64,000 bases of DNA, from NCBI GenBank assembly GCA_964547105.1, contig CAZJLO010000001.1:1-64000 (forward strand), read 5' to 3'. This document shows positions 50,899-59,805 of this stretch, in pieces. The notes below the pieces were generated by a model, which searched no databases, was not told the DNA's origin, and saw only the letters and a program-made list of their open reading frames with translations. This DNA is from RXOA01 sp964547105 (lineage in GTDB: Bacteria; Bipolaricaulota; Bipolaricaulia; UBA7950; UBA9294). The translations under genes were made by a program, and so were the position numbers. Position 1 is the first letter of the stretch, and each line of letters opens with the position of its first letter.

Positions 50899-51159
50899 AT
50901 TCCTAATATCCGTTCTGCAGAGAAGCGATTGCGACAGAGTGAGAAACGTCGTGGAATGAACCGCGCGAGAAAGTCCGCGTTCCGGCGGATCGTCAAGGAA
51001 CTGAAAGCGCTGGTTGCTTCCGGAGACCGAGATGCTGCGCAGGCATTGATCCCCGCCCTGAACAAGGCGCTGGACAAGGCGGCGAAGCACAACGCAATTC
51101 ACAAGAACAAGGCCGACCGTATCAAGTCTCAGTGGGCTCGACGCGTGCAGGCGTTGTAG
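50899..51159 (+). CDS. rpsT: Ribosomal protein S20 (probable AUU start)
   Basis: An 86-residue S20 ('PNIRSAEKRLRQSEKRRGMNRARKSAFRRI...HNAIHKNKADRIKSQWARR'). Family members begin 'M-P-N-I-K-S-A'. Here that position is ATT at 50899, with GAGGTGA (50887-50893) five bases before it, ideal spacing. In-frame GTGs at 50881 and 50890 are possible, but the first adds six foreign residues and neither has a ribosome site. An AUU start would make translation sensitive to IF3, recalling the UUG start and autoregulation of E. coli rpsT. secF follows 14 bases after the stop. Confidence 0.93.
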   Translation: MPNIRSAEKRLRQSEKRRGMNRARKSAFRRIVKELKALVASGDRDAAQALIPALNKALDKAAKHNAIHKNKADRIKSQWARRVQAL

Positions 51160-51173
51160 GAGGGAGAGCGCGG

Positions 51174-52094
51174 ATGCGGCAATACGACTTCCTCGGTAAG
51201 ACGAAGTTTTTTGTTCCCCTTTCCATCGCATTGGTCCTGATCAGTGCGCTGCTCCTCGTTCCCCAGATCCGCGGCTGGAACCTGGGAATCGACTTTACGG
51301 GCGGGACAGAGTTCACGGTCAAGTTCAGCGAACCTGTGGATACGGCGCAAATCCGTGAATCGTTGAGCGAACTGTCTTCGGGCGGAATCGATCTCACGCA
51401 AAGCGGTATTCAGAGCTATGGAAGCGACGACCGTGTCATCATCACGACGCCGCTCGACATTCGCGAAAACCAGGTTCTTGTTGAGCGCGTCGAGCAGATG
51501 CTGCGGGATGACTATCCGGTTGAGGATCCTGCTGCGGCCAATATCAGCCGTACCGCCATCAGTCAGCAAGTGAGCCGCCAACTCACCGAAAAGGGATGGC
51601 AGGCCATCCTTCTCGCGTTGGTGATCGTCCTTGTCTACGTCTCATGGAGGTTCCGCCTGCGCTACGCCGTAGGTGCCGTGGTTGCCATTATTCATGATGT
51701 GGTCATCGCTCTCGGCATCTTTGCGCTGTTCAAAGTTGAGATCAACCTGCCCACGATTGCCGCATTCTTGACAATTCTTGGTTACTCGCTGAACGACACC
51801 ATCGTCATCTACGATCGTGTTCGAGAGAATCTCAAGCTGAGTCCGCGCGGGAACATTTCGGAGATCATCAACCGCAGCATCAACCAATCTCTCTCTCGTA
51901 CGATCAATACATCGTTGACGACGTTTATTCCGATCATCATCCTGTTCATCTTCGGAGGATCGGTGCTTCGCGGTTTCTCCCTGGCACTGCTGATTGGTGT
52001 GATCGTCGGTACATATTCCTCGATGTACATCGCGTGCCCAATTCTTGAGTCTTGGGCAAAGAGAGCTGGGACCAAAACCAAGAAGCGCAAATGA
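51174..52094 (+). CDS. secF: Protein-export membrane protein SecF
   Basis: A 306-residue protein with six membrane helices. 'GIDFTGGTEFTVKF' near residue 38 is the SecF/SecD signature, and 'LTILGYSLNDTIVIYDRVREN' near 205 is the conserved helix 4 that carries proton-coupling residues. Start ATG 51174 follows GTAGGAGGGAGAG. secD normally precedes secF or is fused to it; here rpsT precedes and recJ follows (ATGA overlap). SecD must be elsewhere. Confidence 0.96.
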   Translation: MRQYDFLGKTKFFVPLSIALVLISALLLVPQIRGWNLGIDFTGGTEFTVKFSEPVDTAQIRESLSELSSGGIDLTQSGIQSYGSDDRVIITTPLDIRENQVLVERVEQMLRDDYPVEDPAAANISRTAISQQVSRQLTEKGWQAILLALVIVLVYVSWRFRLRYAVGAVVAIIHDVVIALGIFALFKVEINLPTIAAFLTILGYSLNDTIVIYDRVRENLKLSPRGNISEIINRSINQSLSRTINTSLTTFIPIIILFIFGGSVLRGFSLALLIGVIVGTYSSMYIACPILESWAKRAGTKTKKRK

Positions 52095-53869
52095 ACTCCC
52101 TTATCCGGGAGGGGAAGTCGTGGCGCATTGCCGCCCAACCGGACAAAGAGATCGTTGCCGAGATTCAATCCTCGTTGTCGTGTTCGAATGGATTTGCGTC
52201 CGTTCTTGCTCAGCGGGGCGGATCCCAATGGGCCCGGTTGATCGATCCCGATCGATCGTGGCTTCATGATCCGGCCCTGCTGCCGGACATGGAAGCAGCA
52301 ACATCGCGGTTGCTGGACGCAATCCGGTCGCAGGAGCGCGTGTATATTCACGGAGATTTCGATGTCGACGGCCTTTCCGCCGCATCGGTTCTCTTCCTCG
52401 GGCTCCAGCCACTGTTCCCCCACGGCGGGCTGAAGGTCGAAGTGGGAGATCGCCAGACCGGCCACGGGATGTCGCGAACATTCGTCAGACGATCGATCGA
52501 AGAACGCTTCTCGTTGGTCATCACCGCCGACTGCGGGATCTCCAACCACGATGAAATCGCTCATCTGGCAGCCGCAGGAATTGACACGATCGTGACCGAC
52601 CATCACATCCTGACAACGGCTCTTCCCGCCGCCGTTGCCGTGGTCAATCCGCTGCGCAAGGATTCCATCTATCCCAATCGATACCTTGCCGGGGTGGGCG
52701 TTGCATTCAAGTTAGTCCAGGCGATGTATCAGCGCACAGATCGCCCGATTCCTTTCCATCTGCTTGATCTGGTCGCTTTGGGCACCGTGGCCGATCTTGT
52801 CCCGTTGGCCGATGATTCAGAGATCGAAAACCGAGTGCTGGTTCGTGAAGGGTTCAAGTTGATCGCGGAGCAACAGGGTTCCTCGACCGGGCTTCAAGTC
52901 TTGATGGAGTGCCTGTCCCTGAAGCCCAGTCGCCTGACGGCATCGGATGTCGGCTTCTACATCGCCCCCAAGTTGAACGCCGCGAACCGAACCGGCGATC
53001 CGAAAGTCGCGTTCTTGCTCCTTACGACTCGCCGGCGGGATCGCGCCTCGTATCTGGCCGAGGTGCTCTTGGACTACAACCGAGACCGGGAAATCGCCCA
53101 GCAAGATCTTCTTGCCCAAGCTCGAACCCGCCTAAGAGAGTTGGGCACAGACCCCCGTGAAGATGGGATTCTCTTACTCGACGGGAAGTACTGGAACGAG
53201 GGGATCCTTGGTCTGACGGCTTCGAATCTCATCGATCAGTTCGGCGTGCCGACGATCGTCGTATCTCATGGCGACCGAATCAGCCGAGCATCCTGTCGGA
53301 GCGTCCATGGGTTCGACATGGTGGCCTGCTTGGAGGCCCATGCCGACCTTCTGCTCCACTACGGAGGACATCGAATGGCGGCTGGATTCTCCCTACGGCC
53401 TGAAAACCTACCCGAATTGCATCGCCGCCTCATCGAGTATGCCACGAACCATCCTCCGGATGGGGATCACTCAGTGCAGGGAACCATCGACACGCAGGTC
53501 CAGGCGAACGAAGTCAATCATCGTTTTCACACCAATGTGCGATCGCTGGCCCCGTTCGGATCAGGCAATCCCGCACCGCTTCTTCTTCTCGACAAATGCT
53601 CGTTCACCGACCTAACCCTGGTTGGAGCGCGACGGCAGCACTTGAAGGGAACGGTCGTGCAAGGCGGAGATCGTCTTCCGTTCATCGCGTTTCGGAAGGG
53701 CCGTCACTTGCTGCAGTTCGAGACTATCAGCGACGTCGGCGTCGTTTTCCGCTGCGGTTTCGATGATTGGAAGGGCACGGTGCAACTTGATGTAGTCGAT
53801 GTCATCGACGGTTCGGCGTTCATGGCGGCTTCATTTGCCGACGCAGAACCTACGGAAGATCTCGGCTAG
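52091..53869 (+). CDS. recJ: Single-stranded-DNA-specific exonuclease RecJ
   Basis: A 592-residue 5'-3' exonuclease. DHH-family motifs: 'YIHGDFDVDGLSAASVLF' near residue 85, 'TADCGISNHDEIAH' near 140, 'VTDHHIL' near 165 and 'LDLVALGTVADLVPL' near 225. DHHA1: 'HYGGHRMAAGFSL' near 425. The OB-fold C-terminus follows. ATGA overlap with secF sets the start. Its 3' end overlaps the 3' end of mnmE on the other strand by 39 bases. Confidence 0.96.
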   Translation: MNSLIREGKSWRIAAQPDKEIVAEIQSSLSCSNGFASVLAQRGGSQWARLIDPDRSWLHDPALLPDMEAATSRLLDAIRSQERVYIHGDFDVDGLSAASVLFLGLQPLFPHGGLKVEVGDRQTGHGMSRTFVRRSIEERFSLVITADCGISNHDEIAHLAAAGIDTIVTDHHILTTALPAAVAVVNPLRKDSIYPNRYLAGVGVAFKLVQAMYQRTDRPIPFHLLDLVALGTVADLVPLADDSEIENRVLVREGFKLIAEQQGSSTGLQVLMECLSLKPSRLTASDVGFYIAPKLNAANRTGDPKVAFLLLTTRRRDRASYLAEVLLDYNRDREIAQQDLLAQARTRLRELGTDPREDGILLLDGKYWNEGILGLTASNLIDQFGVPTIVVSHGDRISRASCRSVHGFDMVACLEAHADLLLHYGGHRMAAGFSLRPENLPELHRRLIEYATNHPPDGDHSVQGTIDTQVQANEVNHRFHTNVRSLAPFGSGNPAPLLLLDKCSFTDLTLVGARRQHLKGTVVQGGDRLPFIAFRKGRHLLQFETISDVGVVFRCGFDDWKGTVQLDVVDVIDGSAFMAASFADAEPTEDLG

Positions 53870-55228
53870 CGTTTCCTCGCCGATATCGATTCCCTGGAGT
53901 TCGGCCGCAACGCGAAGAGATGTACGCAGATCTTCAATGATCATGTCCGGCGTTCTTCCAATGCGCAGTCCATCCAACGCGCGCCCAACTCCTTGCTGCA
54001 TCCGTTGGAGTCGATCGATTTCCCAGACATCAAGATAGAGCGAGCTCTGTCGCTGCGGCATGCCACTTCGCACAAGCTTCTCCTCAAGGAGATCACGGAC
54101 AGATTCGAGGCCTTCTCGCTTCTCGGGAGCAAGCCGTAGCGCATCCCGGAGCTGTGGATGGTCTTGGGGCGTTGTTCTCGCCGGCAGATCGCTCTTGGTG
54201 AGAACATGGATCACAGGCCGCTCCCACCGACGTTCCAACAACGCGCGATCCTCATCCGTCAGGTCCGCCGCTCCATCCACAAGGAGCAGCACGAGATCGG
54301 CCCGTCGTACGGCAAGTTCGGTACGCTGGACGCCTTCCGCTTCGACCACATCATCCGTGCTGCGCAGGCCGGCTGTATCGATCAACGTGACGGGAACTCC
54401 CGAAAGCGTGATCTCCGCTTCGATCGTGTCACGCGTCGTCCCGGGAACCGCCGTCACAATCGCACGGTTTTCGGCAAGCAAAGCATTGAACAACGTCGAT
54501 TTCCCCGCATTGGGGGATCCAATCAGTGCGACGACGAACCCTTCGCGCAAGATACGTCCCTGGTCGGCCTGTTTGCGAAGATCCGTCAGTCGGCTGAGAA
54601 CGTCCTCAAGCGAGGACTCCGATTCCTTCGCATACGGATCGGATTCCAGATCGACCTCCGGGTAGTCGATCCCCACCTCAAGCACAGCGAGCGCGGAGTG
54701 GATCCGACCACGGATTTCATCCACCGCATCGGAGAACCGCCCCCGAAGCTGGCGAACGGCAACCTCCAATCCGAGACGGGTCCGGGCATGGATCACATCG
54801 GCAACGCTCTTCGCTTGATCGAGCGTGATTCGTCCGTTTTGAAACGCACGCTGCGTGAATTCGCCCCGTTCCGCGAGCCGCGCACCTTGCTCCAAGATCA
54901 ACTCAAGAACACGGCGTACCGCGGCCATGCCGCCATGCCCATTGATTTCCACGACATCTTCCCGCGTGTAGGTGCGGGGAGCGCGCATGATCGAGACGAG
55001 AACCTCATCAACGTCGGCGGCTCCGTCACGTATCATCCCGTAGTGAATCGTGTGCGAACCGGCAGTGCCGAGCATGATCCCGTTCGCGGATCGAAAGACA
55101 CGCTCAACGATCCGGATCGCTTCCGGACCGCTTAGCCGGACAATGCCAATCCCACCTTCCCCGAACGGCGTGGAAACCGCAGCAATCGTATCGCTTGACT
55201 CCCCCGCTTGCTTGAAATTCGAGCTCAC
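53831..55228 (-). CDS. mnmE: tRNA uridine-5-carboxymethylaminomethyl modification GTPase
   Basis: A 465-residue GTPase that, with MnmG, modifies wobble U34. The N-terminal folate-binding domain starts 'SDTIAAVSTPFGEGGIGIVRLSG'. The G-domain has G1 GSPNAGKST near residue 224, 'VPGTTRDTIEAEI' near 247, DTAG near 270 and 'TKSD' near 345. The C-terminal CVGK carries the conserved Cys. It overlaps recJ (convergent) by 39 bases and the jag gene by ATGA. yidC-jag-mnmE is the usual order near replication origins, but rpmH, rnpA and dnaA are not in view. Confidence 0.97.
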   Translation of the reverse strand: MSSNFKQAGESSDTIAAVSTPFGEGGIGIVRLSGPEAIRIVERVFRSANGIMLGTAGSHTIHYGMIRDGAADVDEVLVSIMRAPRTYTREDVVEINGHGGMAAVRRVLELILEQGARLAERGEFTQRAFQNGRITLDQAKSVADVIHARTRLGLEVAVRQLRGRFSDAVDEIRGRIHSALAVLEVGIDYPEVDLESDPYAKESESSLEDVLSRLTDLRKQADQGRILREGFVVALIGSPNAGKSTLFNALLAENRAIVTAVPGTTRDTIEAEITLSGVPVTLIDTAGLRSTDDVVEAEGVQRTELAVRRADLVLLLVDGAADLTDEDRALLERRWERPVIHVLTKSDLPARTTPQDHPQLRDALRLAPEKREGLESVRDLLEEKLVRSGMPQRQSSLYLDVWEIDRLQRMQQGVGRALDGLRIGRTPDMIIEDLRTSLRVAAELQGIDIGEETLAEIFRRFCVGK

Positions 55229-55719
55229 GTCGAATCGGGTTCAATCACGACACGCCGGGTCTCCCCTTCCCCCTCACTTCGGGTACGAACCCCGGGGAAG
55301 CTGGCCAATGTGATATGGATCATCTTGCGATCGTGAGAAGGCATGGGGTTCAAACGAACTCGCTTGTGTTCGCGACACACCGACTCCGCCGCCGAGAGAA
55401 CGAACCTCATCAGATCGGCCTCGCGCCGCTTGATGACGCCGTTGAGATCGACAACGAGTTCGCACTCGCGTCCCGTCCGCCTGCGGATGGAAACCCGCAG
55501 CAAGTGCTCCAAGGCGTTAAGGACGGAACGGTCCTCCTCAGCCGAGAACACGCTCCCCGAAAAGTTCACGTAGAACTCGCCCTCGGCATCGGCTTCGATT
55601 TCGACCTCGACCTCGATTGCATCTTCGGCAAGAATCGAGACAAACTCATTGAGGTACGCCTCAATCTCAGCCTGAAGCGCTTCGATCTTCACCTGCTGCG
55701 TCGGCTTGTTCATCCGCAT
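55225..55719 (-). CDS. jag: Jag/KhpB RNA-binding protein (KH and R3H domains)
   Basis: About 164 residues. The KH-like half (about 20-85) has 'EVEIEADAEGEFYVNFSGSV...LNALEHLLRVSIRRR'. The R3H half has 'LMRFVLSAAESVCREHKRVRLNPMPSHDRKMIHITLASFPGVRTRSEGEG' with the Arg-x3-His signature. An N-terminal Jag-N domain is missing. ATG 55719 overlaps the end of yidC by 53 bases; ATG 55713 is also possible. KhpB binds small RNAs and mRNAs in Gram-positives and Thermotoga relatives. mnmE is coupled by ATGA. Confidence 0.92.
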   Translation of the reverse strand: MRMNKPTQQVKIEALQAEIEAYLNEFVSILAEDAIEVEVEIEADAEGEFYVNFSGSVFSAEEDRSVLNALEHLLRVSIRRRTGRECELVVDLNGVIKRREADLMRFVLSAAESVCREHKRVRLNPMPSHDRKMIHITLASFPGVRTRSEGEGETRRVVIEPDST

Positions 55720-57385
55720 CCCCGTTTTCCGTCGTGTCGCTATCGCCCACGACATCTAAGTCCAAGACAGCATCCGCGCCACCGGCAGCCACCGCGTCGG
55801 CACGAGCAAGCTCCCAGTTAATGAACAGCTGCTGTCCGATCCCGAACAGGGTGCTCAAGAAGTAGTACAACCATAACCCCGCCGGGAAGCTGGCAAAGAA
55901 GACCGCCATCATCAAAGGGAAGACATAGCCGAACTTCTTGCTTGCTGCCGCTGCCTCCCCGGCACCCGAAGTCTGCGGGGTCATCAGCCGCTGCTGAAGG
56001 ATCATTGCCGCCGTGGTCAGCACGATGAAGATGTAGTACGGATCGCGCAAGCTCAGATCCGCAATCCACAGGAATCCGGACGAAAGGTGCATCGCCTCAG
56101 CCGAATAGGTGATCGCTCGCCACAGGAGAATCAGGATCGGGAACTGGAGCAACGTCGGGATGAAGCAGCCCAGCGGACTGATTTTCTCCTTCTTGTAGAG
56201 CTCCATCATCCGCTGCTGAAGGATCTGAGGCTGATCCTTGTAGGTGTCCTGTATCTTCTTCAACTTCGGCTGCATCCGCTGCATCTTTGCGGTAGAGCGG
56301 AACTGCTTACGCATCAGCGGGAACATCACGACGCGCGTCAATACGGTGAACAGGATGAGTGCCCAGCCATAGTTCCCGGTGGCGTCCTTCAGCCACTCGA
56401 GAAGCCGTACCGCGGCGCCGATCAGGCGAGCTCCCGTTCCCGGGTTATCGACCGCACCGAGCCCCGCTTCCTCCATAATCAATAGGCGACGGCGCCCGGC
56501 ATAGAGCACAAACGAATGTGTCGAACTTCCGCTCTCGGCGGAGAAATTCACGCCCACCGTGGAGGAGACGTCGGTGCCCTGCTCGATAAACGGCGTCGTT
56601 CCAGGGGAATCTGCACGCAGGAAGAACGTCGCTGTCTTGCTTAGGAGGCCCAACCCGCCAAACACGCCGTACGTTCCCGGAGCAAACGCGACGTCGCTTC
56701 GTTCACCGTCAAACAGGTACGCCAGTTCGCGGGAACCGGAGATATCGTACTCGGCTACGGCGAGGCGGAGATCGATCGGGTCGGCGCCCGGATTGGTCGT
56801 GTCGATCTCCAGACGAATGGTGTAGGTGGGGTCGTCAACAATGGTATAGCGCTTCACGACGGAAACGCCGGCGGCCTCGCCGACGAATTCGATCACAACG
56901 GTCGCCGGCTCGATCGTCCGGATGTCGCCCAGTTCGAACACCGCCGGTTCTCCACCGATGCGCAGCGCCATTGGAAACTCACCGGCGGTCTGCTCATACG
57001 ACCGTGATCCCGTATACGACAAGAGGGGAAACGAGAAATTGAAACTGATAATCGGACGGAGGATCGGCCGGTCTTGCTTGAGGATCGCAACATCATCGCC
57101 GATTGAATCGATGTTCACAGACTGCAGGTTTGTGCTCGTACCGGGGACGATCTCTTCGACCTTCGACCCATAGGGAACGAAGTGCAGGAAAACGCTTTTC
57201 AGATCGCCCGTGTCCGCTGCGAATACGTAGCTTGCAATCGACGTGACGATCTCGATTTCGTTGCGGTCTTGTGCGGCGTACACGTCAGGAATGGACTCTC
57301 CGGCCCAGACACTTGCCGTCCCTACCATCAACAGCAGCAAGGCGAACAACCCAAGCATGAAGCTTCGGATTCCAATTCGGCGCAT
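55667..57385 (-). CDS. yidC: Membrane protein insertase YidC, diderm type
   Basis: A 572-residue insertase. ATG 57385 follows a GGAGGT ribosome site. The signal-anchor is residues 8-27. A periplasmic P1 domain of about 300 residues follows (beta-sandwich, 'FSFPLLSYTGSRSYEQTAG'), as in Gram-negative YidC. The catalytic membrane core starts near 345: 'YGWALILFTVLTRVVMFPL' with the hydrophilic-groove Arg, the C1 loop 'KMQRMQPKLKKIQDTYKD' and 'NPLGCFIP'-like 'SPLGCFIPTLLQFPI', then 'FPAGLWLYYFLSTLFGIGQQ'. An acidic tail ends it. Divergent from ribE. Confidence 0.97.
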   Translation of the reverse strand: MRRIGIRSFMLGLFALLLLMVGTASVWAGESIPDVYAAQDRNEIEIVTSIASYVFAADTGDLKSVFLHFVPYGSKVEEIVPGTSTNLQSVNIDSIGDDVAILKQDRPILRPIISFNFSFPLLSYTGSRSYEQTAGEFPMALRIGGEPAVFELGDIRTIEPATVVIEFVGEAAGVSVVKRYTIVDDPTYTIRLEIDTTNPGADPIDLRLAVAEYDISGSRELAYLFDGERSDVAFAPGTYGVFGGLGLLSKTATFFLRADSPGTTPFIEQGTDVSSTVGVNFSAESGSSTHSFVLYAGRRRLLIMEEAGLGAVDNPGTGARLIGAAVRLLEWLKDATGNYGWALILFTVLTRVVMFPLMRKQFRSTAKMQRMQPKLKKIQDTYKDQPQILQQRMMELYKKEKISPLGCFIPTLLQFPILILLWRAITYSAEAMHLSSGFLWIADLSLRDPYYIFIVLTTAAMILQQRLMTPQTSGAGEAAAASKKFGYVFPLMMAVFFASFPAGLWLYYFLSTLFGIGQQLFINWELARADAVAAGGADAVLDLDVVGDSDTTENGDADEQADAAGEDRSASG

Positions 57386-57439
57386 AATACCTCCGCTGAA
57401 GAAGGGTACTGGCGCACCCGTGTCGCTGCAACTCCTTCG

Positions 57440-57468
57440 TTGATCGCTATTTCCCTCTCCGCTACACT
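57440..57468 (+). promoter_or_regulatory. Candidate ribE promoter, close to leaderless
   Basis: TTGATC at 57440-57445 and TACACT at 57463-57468 are 17 bases apart, ending 11 bases before the ribE ATG. The leader would be about 5 bases, with no room for an FMN riboswitch or ribosome site. Confidence 0.5.
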
Positions 57469-57479
57469 TCTTGGATACC

Positions 57480-58073
57480 ATGTTCACTGGAATCATAAGA
57501 AACACCGGCACGATGATCGCCCACAACGGATCTGCGCTTGAGATCGGGGTCGAAGTTGCATTTGCAGCAACACTGGCACCGGGAGATAGTCTGGCTGTGA
57601 ACGGCGTCTGCTTGACCATCGTTGCCGAAGCAAACGACGGTCATATTCGCGTCGACCTTTCCCAGGAGACGCTTCTGCGCACGTCCCTGCGCGACTTGCG
57701 CCCTGGAACCATCGTGAACTTGGAGCCTGCGATGCGCGTATCGGATCGATTGGATGGGCATCTTGTCTTGGGACATGTCGATGCAACCGGCCGTGTCCGA
57801 ACACTACACCGCATCGCGGACAATTGGCGGCTGGTTGTGCAGTACCCGGTGGAGTATGCCTCCCTGATTGTCGACAAAGGATCGATCGCCGTCGACGGAA
57901 TCAGCTTGACGCCGTATGCCGTGACGCAATCACAATTCGAGTGTGCCGTGATTCCGACAACACACGCTTCCACGAACTTGTCGGCCCTTTCACCGGGATC
58001 GCTGGTCAACCTGGAGTTCGATATCCTTGCGAAGTACGTGAAGGAGCATCTGGGATATGTTTATAGGCGCTGA
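57480..58073 (+). CDS. ribE: Riboflavin synthase, alpha subunit
   Basis: A 197-residue enzyme that dismutates two lumazines to riboflavin. It opens with 'MFTGIIRNTGTM' as usual, and the duplicated beta-barrel halves are visible: 'GDSLAVNGVCLTIV' and 'VDKGSIAVDGISLTPYAV', each with a lumazine-binding Ser/Thr. No ribosome site precedes the ATG (see promoter). Its 3' end overlaps ribBA by 17 bases. The order ribE-ribBA-ribH lacks ribD, which must be elsewhere. Confidence 0.97.
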   Translation: MFTGIIRNTGTMIAHNGSALEIGVEVAFAATLAPGDSLAVNGVCLTIVAEANDGHIRVDLSQETLLRTSLRDLRPGTIVNLEPAMRVSDRLDGHLVLGHVDATGRVRTLHRIADNWRLVVQYPVEYASLIVDKGSIAVDGISLTPYAVTQSQFECAVIPTTHASTNLSALSPGSLVNLEFDILAKYVKEHLGYVYRR

Positions 58074-59253
58074 AGAAGCAATCAGGCGTTTCGGGCTTGG
58101 CGAAATGCTGATCCTTGTCGACGACGAGAACCGAGAGAACGAAGGCGATCTTGTGATCGCCGGAGATGCAGCATCGGCTCAAGCGATCAATTTCATGCTC
58201 ATCCACGGACGGGGACTAGTTTGCGTCCCCGTGGACAACCAGCGGGCGAAGCAGCTCCAGCTCGCTCCGATGTGCCAGGACAATACGGCGCTCCACGGAA
58301 CGCACTTCACCGTGTCGGTGGACGCTGCAGATGGTGGCCCTGGGACCTCGGCATTCGATCGCGCTCGCCCCGTCGCGATCATCGTCGATGAAGCATCGCG
58401 GCCGCTGGCTCTTGCGCGTCCCGGACACATGTTTCCGTTGATCGCCCGGGAAGGTGGCGTATTGAGGCGAGCAGGACACACGGAAGCGACGGTCGATCTG
58501 GCCCGCTTATCCGGGCGGAAGCCTGTCGCCGTGCTTTGCGAGATCCTCAAAGAGGACGGATCGATGGCCCGGCTCCCCGAACTCGAGCAATTCTCGCAGC
58601 AGCACAAGTTGCCCATTGCCAAGATTGAGGATCTCATTGCCTATCGCAAGCATCACGAACACCTGATCGATCGCGTCGCCTCGGCGGAAATGCCGACAGA
58701 ATACGGGTTGTTCACAATCGTAAGCTACACCAACTCGATCGATGAGGCAGAGCACGTCGCTTTGGTCATGGGCAATGTGGCGGGAGCAAAGGATGTGTTG
58801 GTTCGCGTACACTCGGAGTGTTTAACCGGCGATGTATTCGCCTCCCAGCGTTGTGATTGCGGCGGACAGCTTCACCGTTCGATGGCGATGATCGCCAAAG
58901 AAGGGATCGGCGTGATCGTGTACATGCGGCAAGAGGGGCGTGGGATCGGTTTGAAGAACAAAGTCTGTGCGTATCAACTCCAAGACGAAGGGCTGGACAC
59001 GGTGGAAGCGAATGAACGGCTTGGTTTCGAAGCTGATCTTCGTGACTACGGCCTTGGGGCACAGATTCTCTGCAATCTCGGACTGTCGACAATTCGCCTG
59101 CTAACCAACAATCCCAAGAAGGTAATCGGTCTCTCCGGGTACGGCCTGGAGATCACAGAGCAGGTACCGATCGAATTGCCGCCCACAGCGCACAACCGCG
59201 TCTACCTGAAAACGAAGAAAGAGAAGATGGGGCATCAGCTCAAGAATGTCTAG
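58057..59253 (+). CDS. ribBA: Bifunctional 3,4-dihydroxy-2-butanone-4-phosphate synthase / GTP cyclohydrolase II
   Basis: A 398-residue fusion that makes both riboflavin precursors. The RibB half (about 1-200) shows 'LVDDENRENEGDLVIAGD' with acidic metal ligands, 'HFTVSVDAADGG' and 'GHTEATVDLARLSG'. A loop before 'TSAFDRA' is a little shorter than in E. coli RibB. The RibA half (about 205-395) has the zinc Cys motif 'CLTGDVFASQRCDCGGQL' and 'RQEGRGIGLKNK'. Its start lies inside ribE. ribH follows after 37 bases. Confidence 0.97.
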   Translation: MFIGAEEAIRRFGLGEMLILVDDENRENEGDLVIAGDAASAQAINFMLIHGRGLVCVPVDNQRAKQLQLAPMCQDNTALHGTHFTVSVDAADGGPGTSAFDRARPVAIIVDEASRPLALARPGHMFPLIAREGGVLRRAGHTEATVDLARLSGRKPVAVLCEILKEDGSMARLPELEQFSQQHKLPIAKIEDLIAYRKHHEHLIDRVASAEMPTEYGLFTIVSYTNSIDEAEHVALVMGNVAGAKDVLVRVHSECLTGDVFASQRCDCGGQLHRSMAMIAKEGIGVIVYMRQEGRGIGLKNKVCAYQLQDEGLDTVEANERLGFEADLRDYGLGAQILCNLGLSTIRLLTNNPKKVIGLSGYGLEITEQVPIELPPTAHNRVYLKTKKEKMGHQLKNV

Positions 59254-59290
59254 CATCAGTCGATGCAGCGGGACTGCAAGGAGGAATGTG

Positions 59291-59785
59291 ATGGCCAGAG
59301 TGTATGAAGGCAATTTCGACGGACGCGGAATGCGGATCGGTCTTGTGGTCAGCCGCTTCAACGACATGGTCACCGGACATCTGCTCGACGGCGCGCTTGA
59401 CCGGCTGCGCCGGCTGGGGGTGGCCGATGATGCAATCGAAATCATCCGGGTTCCCGGGGCATTCGAGGTCCCAATCGCCGTCAAGCGAATGGCGGAAGGC
59501 AAGCAGGTCGACGGCATCGTCGCGCTGGCCGCTGTGATCCGCGGAGCCACGCCCCACTTTGATGTCATCTCGGGAGAGATCGGCAAGAGCCTCGCCAACC
59601 TCAATCTGAACCAATCCGTTCCAATCTCGTTCGGCGTGCTGACGACCGATACGCTCGATCAAGCGCTGGAACGTGCCGGATCGAAACAGGGGAACAAGGG
59701 ATCAGAGGCCGCGGAGACGCTGGTGGAGATGATCAATGTTCTCAAGGACTTCTCCGGCCAGACGAACGCCTCACAGTCAGCCTAA
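59291..59785 (+). CDS. ribH: 6,7-dimethyl-8-ribityllumazine synthase
   Basis: A 164-residue enzyme that condenses the ribBA products' derivatives into lumazine. 'GLVVSRFNDMVTGHLLDGALD' with the substrate Phe-Asn, 'VPGAFEVPIAVKRM', 'GIVALAAVIRGATPHFDVI' with the catalytic His, and 'ISFGVLTTDTLDQALERAG' are all in place. ATG 59291 follows AAGGAGGAATGTG. It probably forms a 60-mer shell like other RibH proteins. Confidence 0.97.
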   Translation: MARVYEGNFDGRGMRIGLVVSRFNDMVTGHLLDGALDRLRRLGVADDAIEIIRVPGAFEVPIAVKRMAEGKQVDGIVALAAVIRGATPHFDVISGEIGKSLANLNLNQSVPISFGVLTTDTLDQALERAGSKQGNKGSEAAETLVEMINVLKDFSGQTNASQSA

Positions 59786-59805
59786 CCCGGAGAAAGGAGC
59801 TCGTC

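Noticed and set aside
57386..57479. FMN riboswitch in front of the riboflavin genes
   Set aside because: The interval is under 100 bases, is shared with the yidC leader and has none of the RFN-element conserved sequences.
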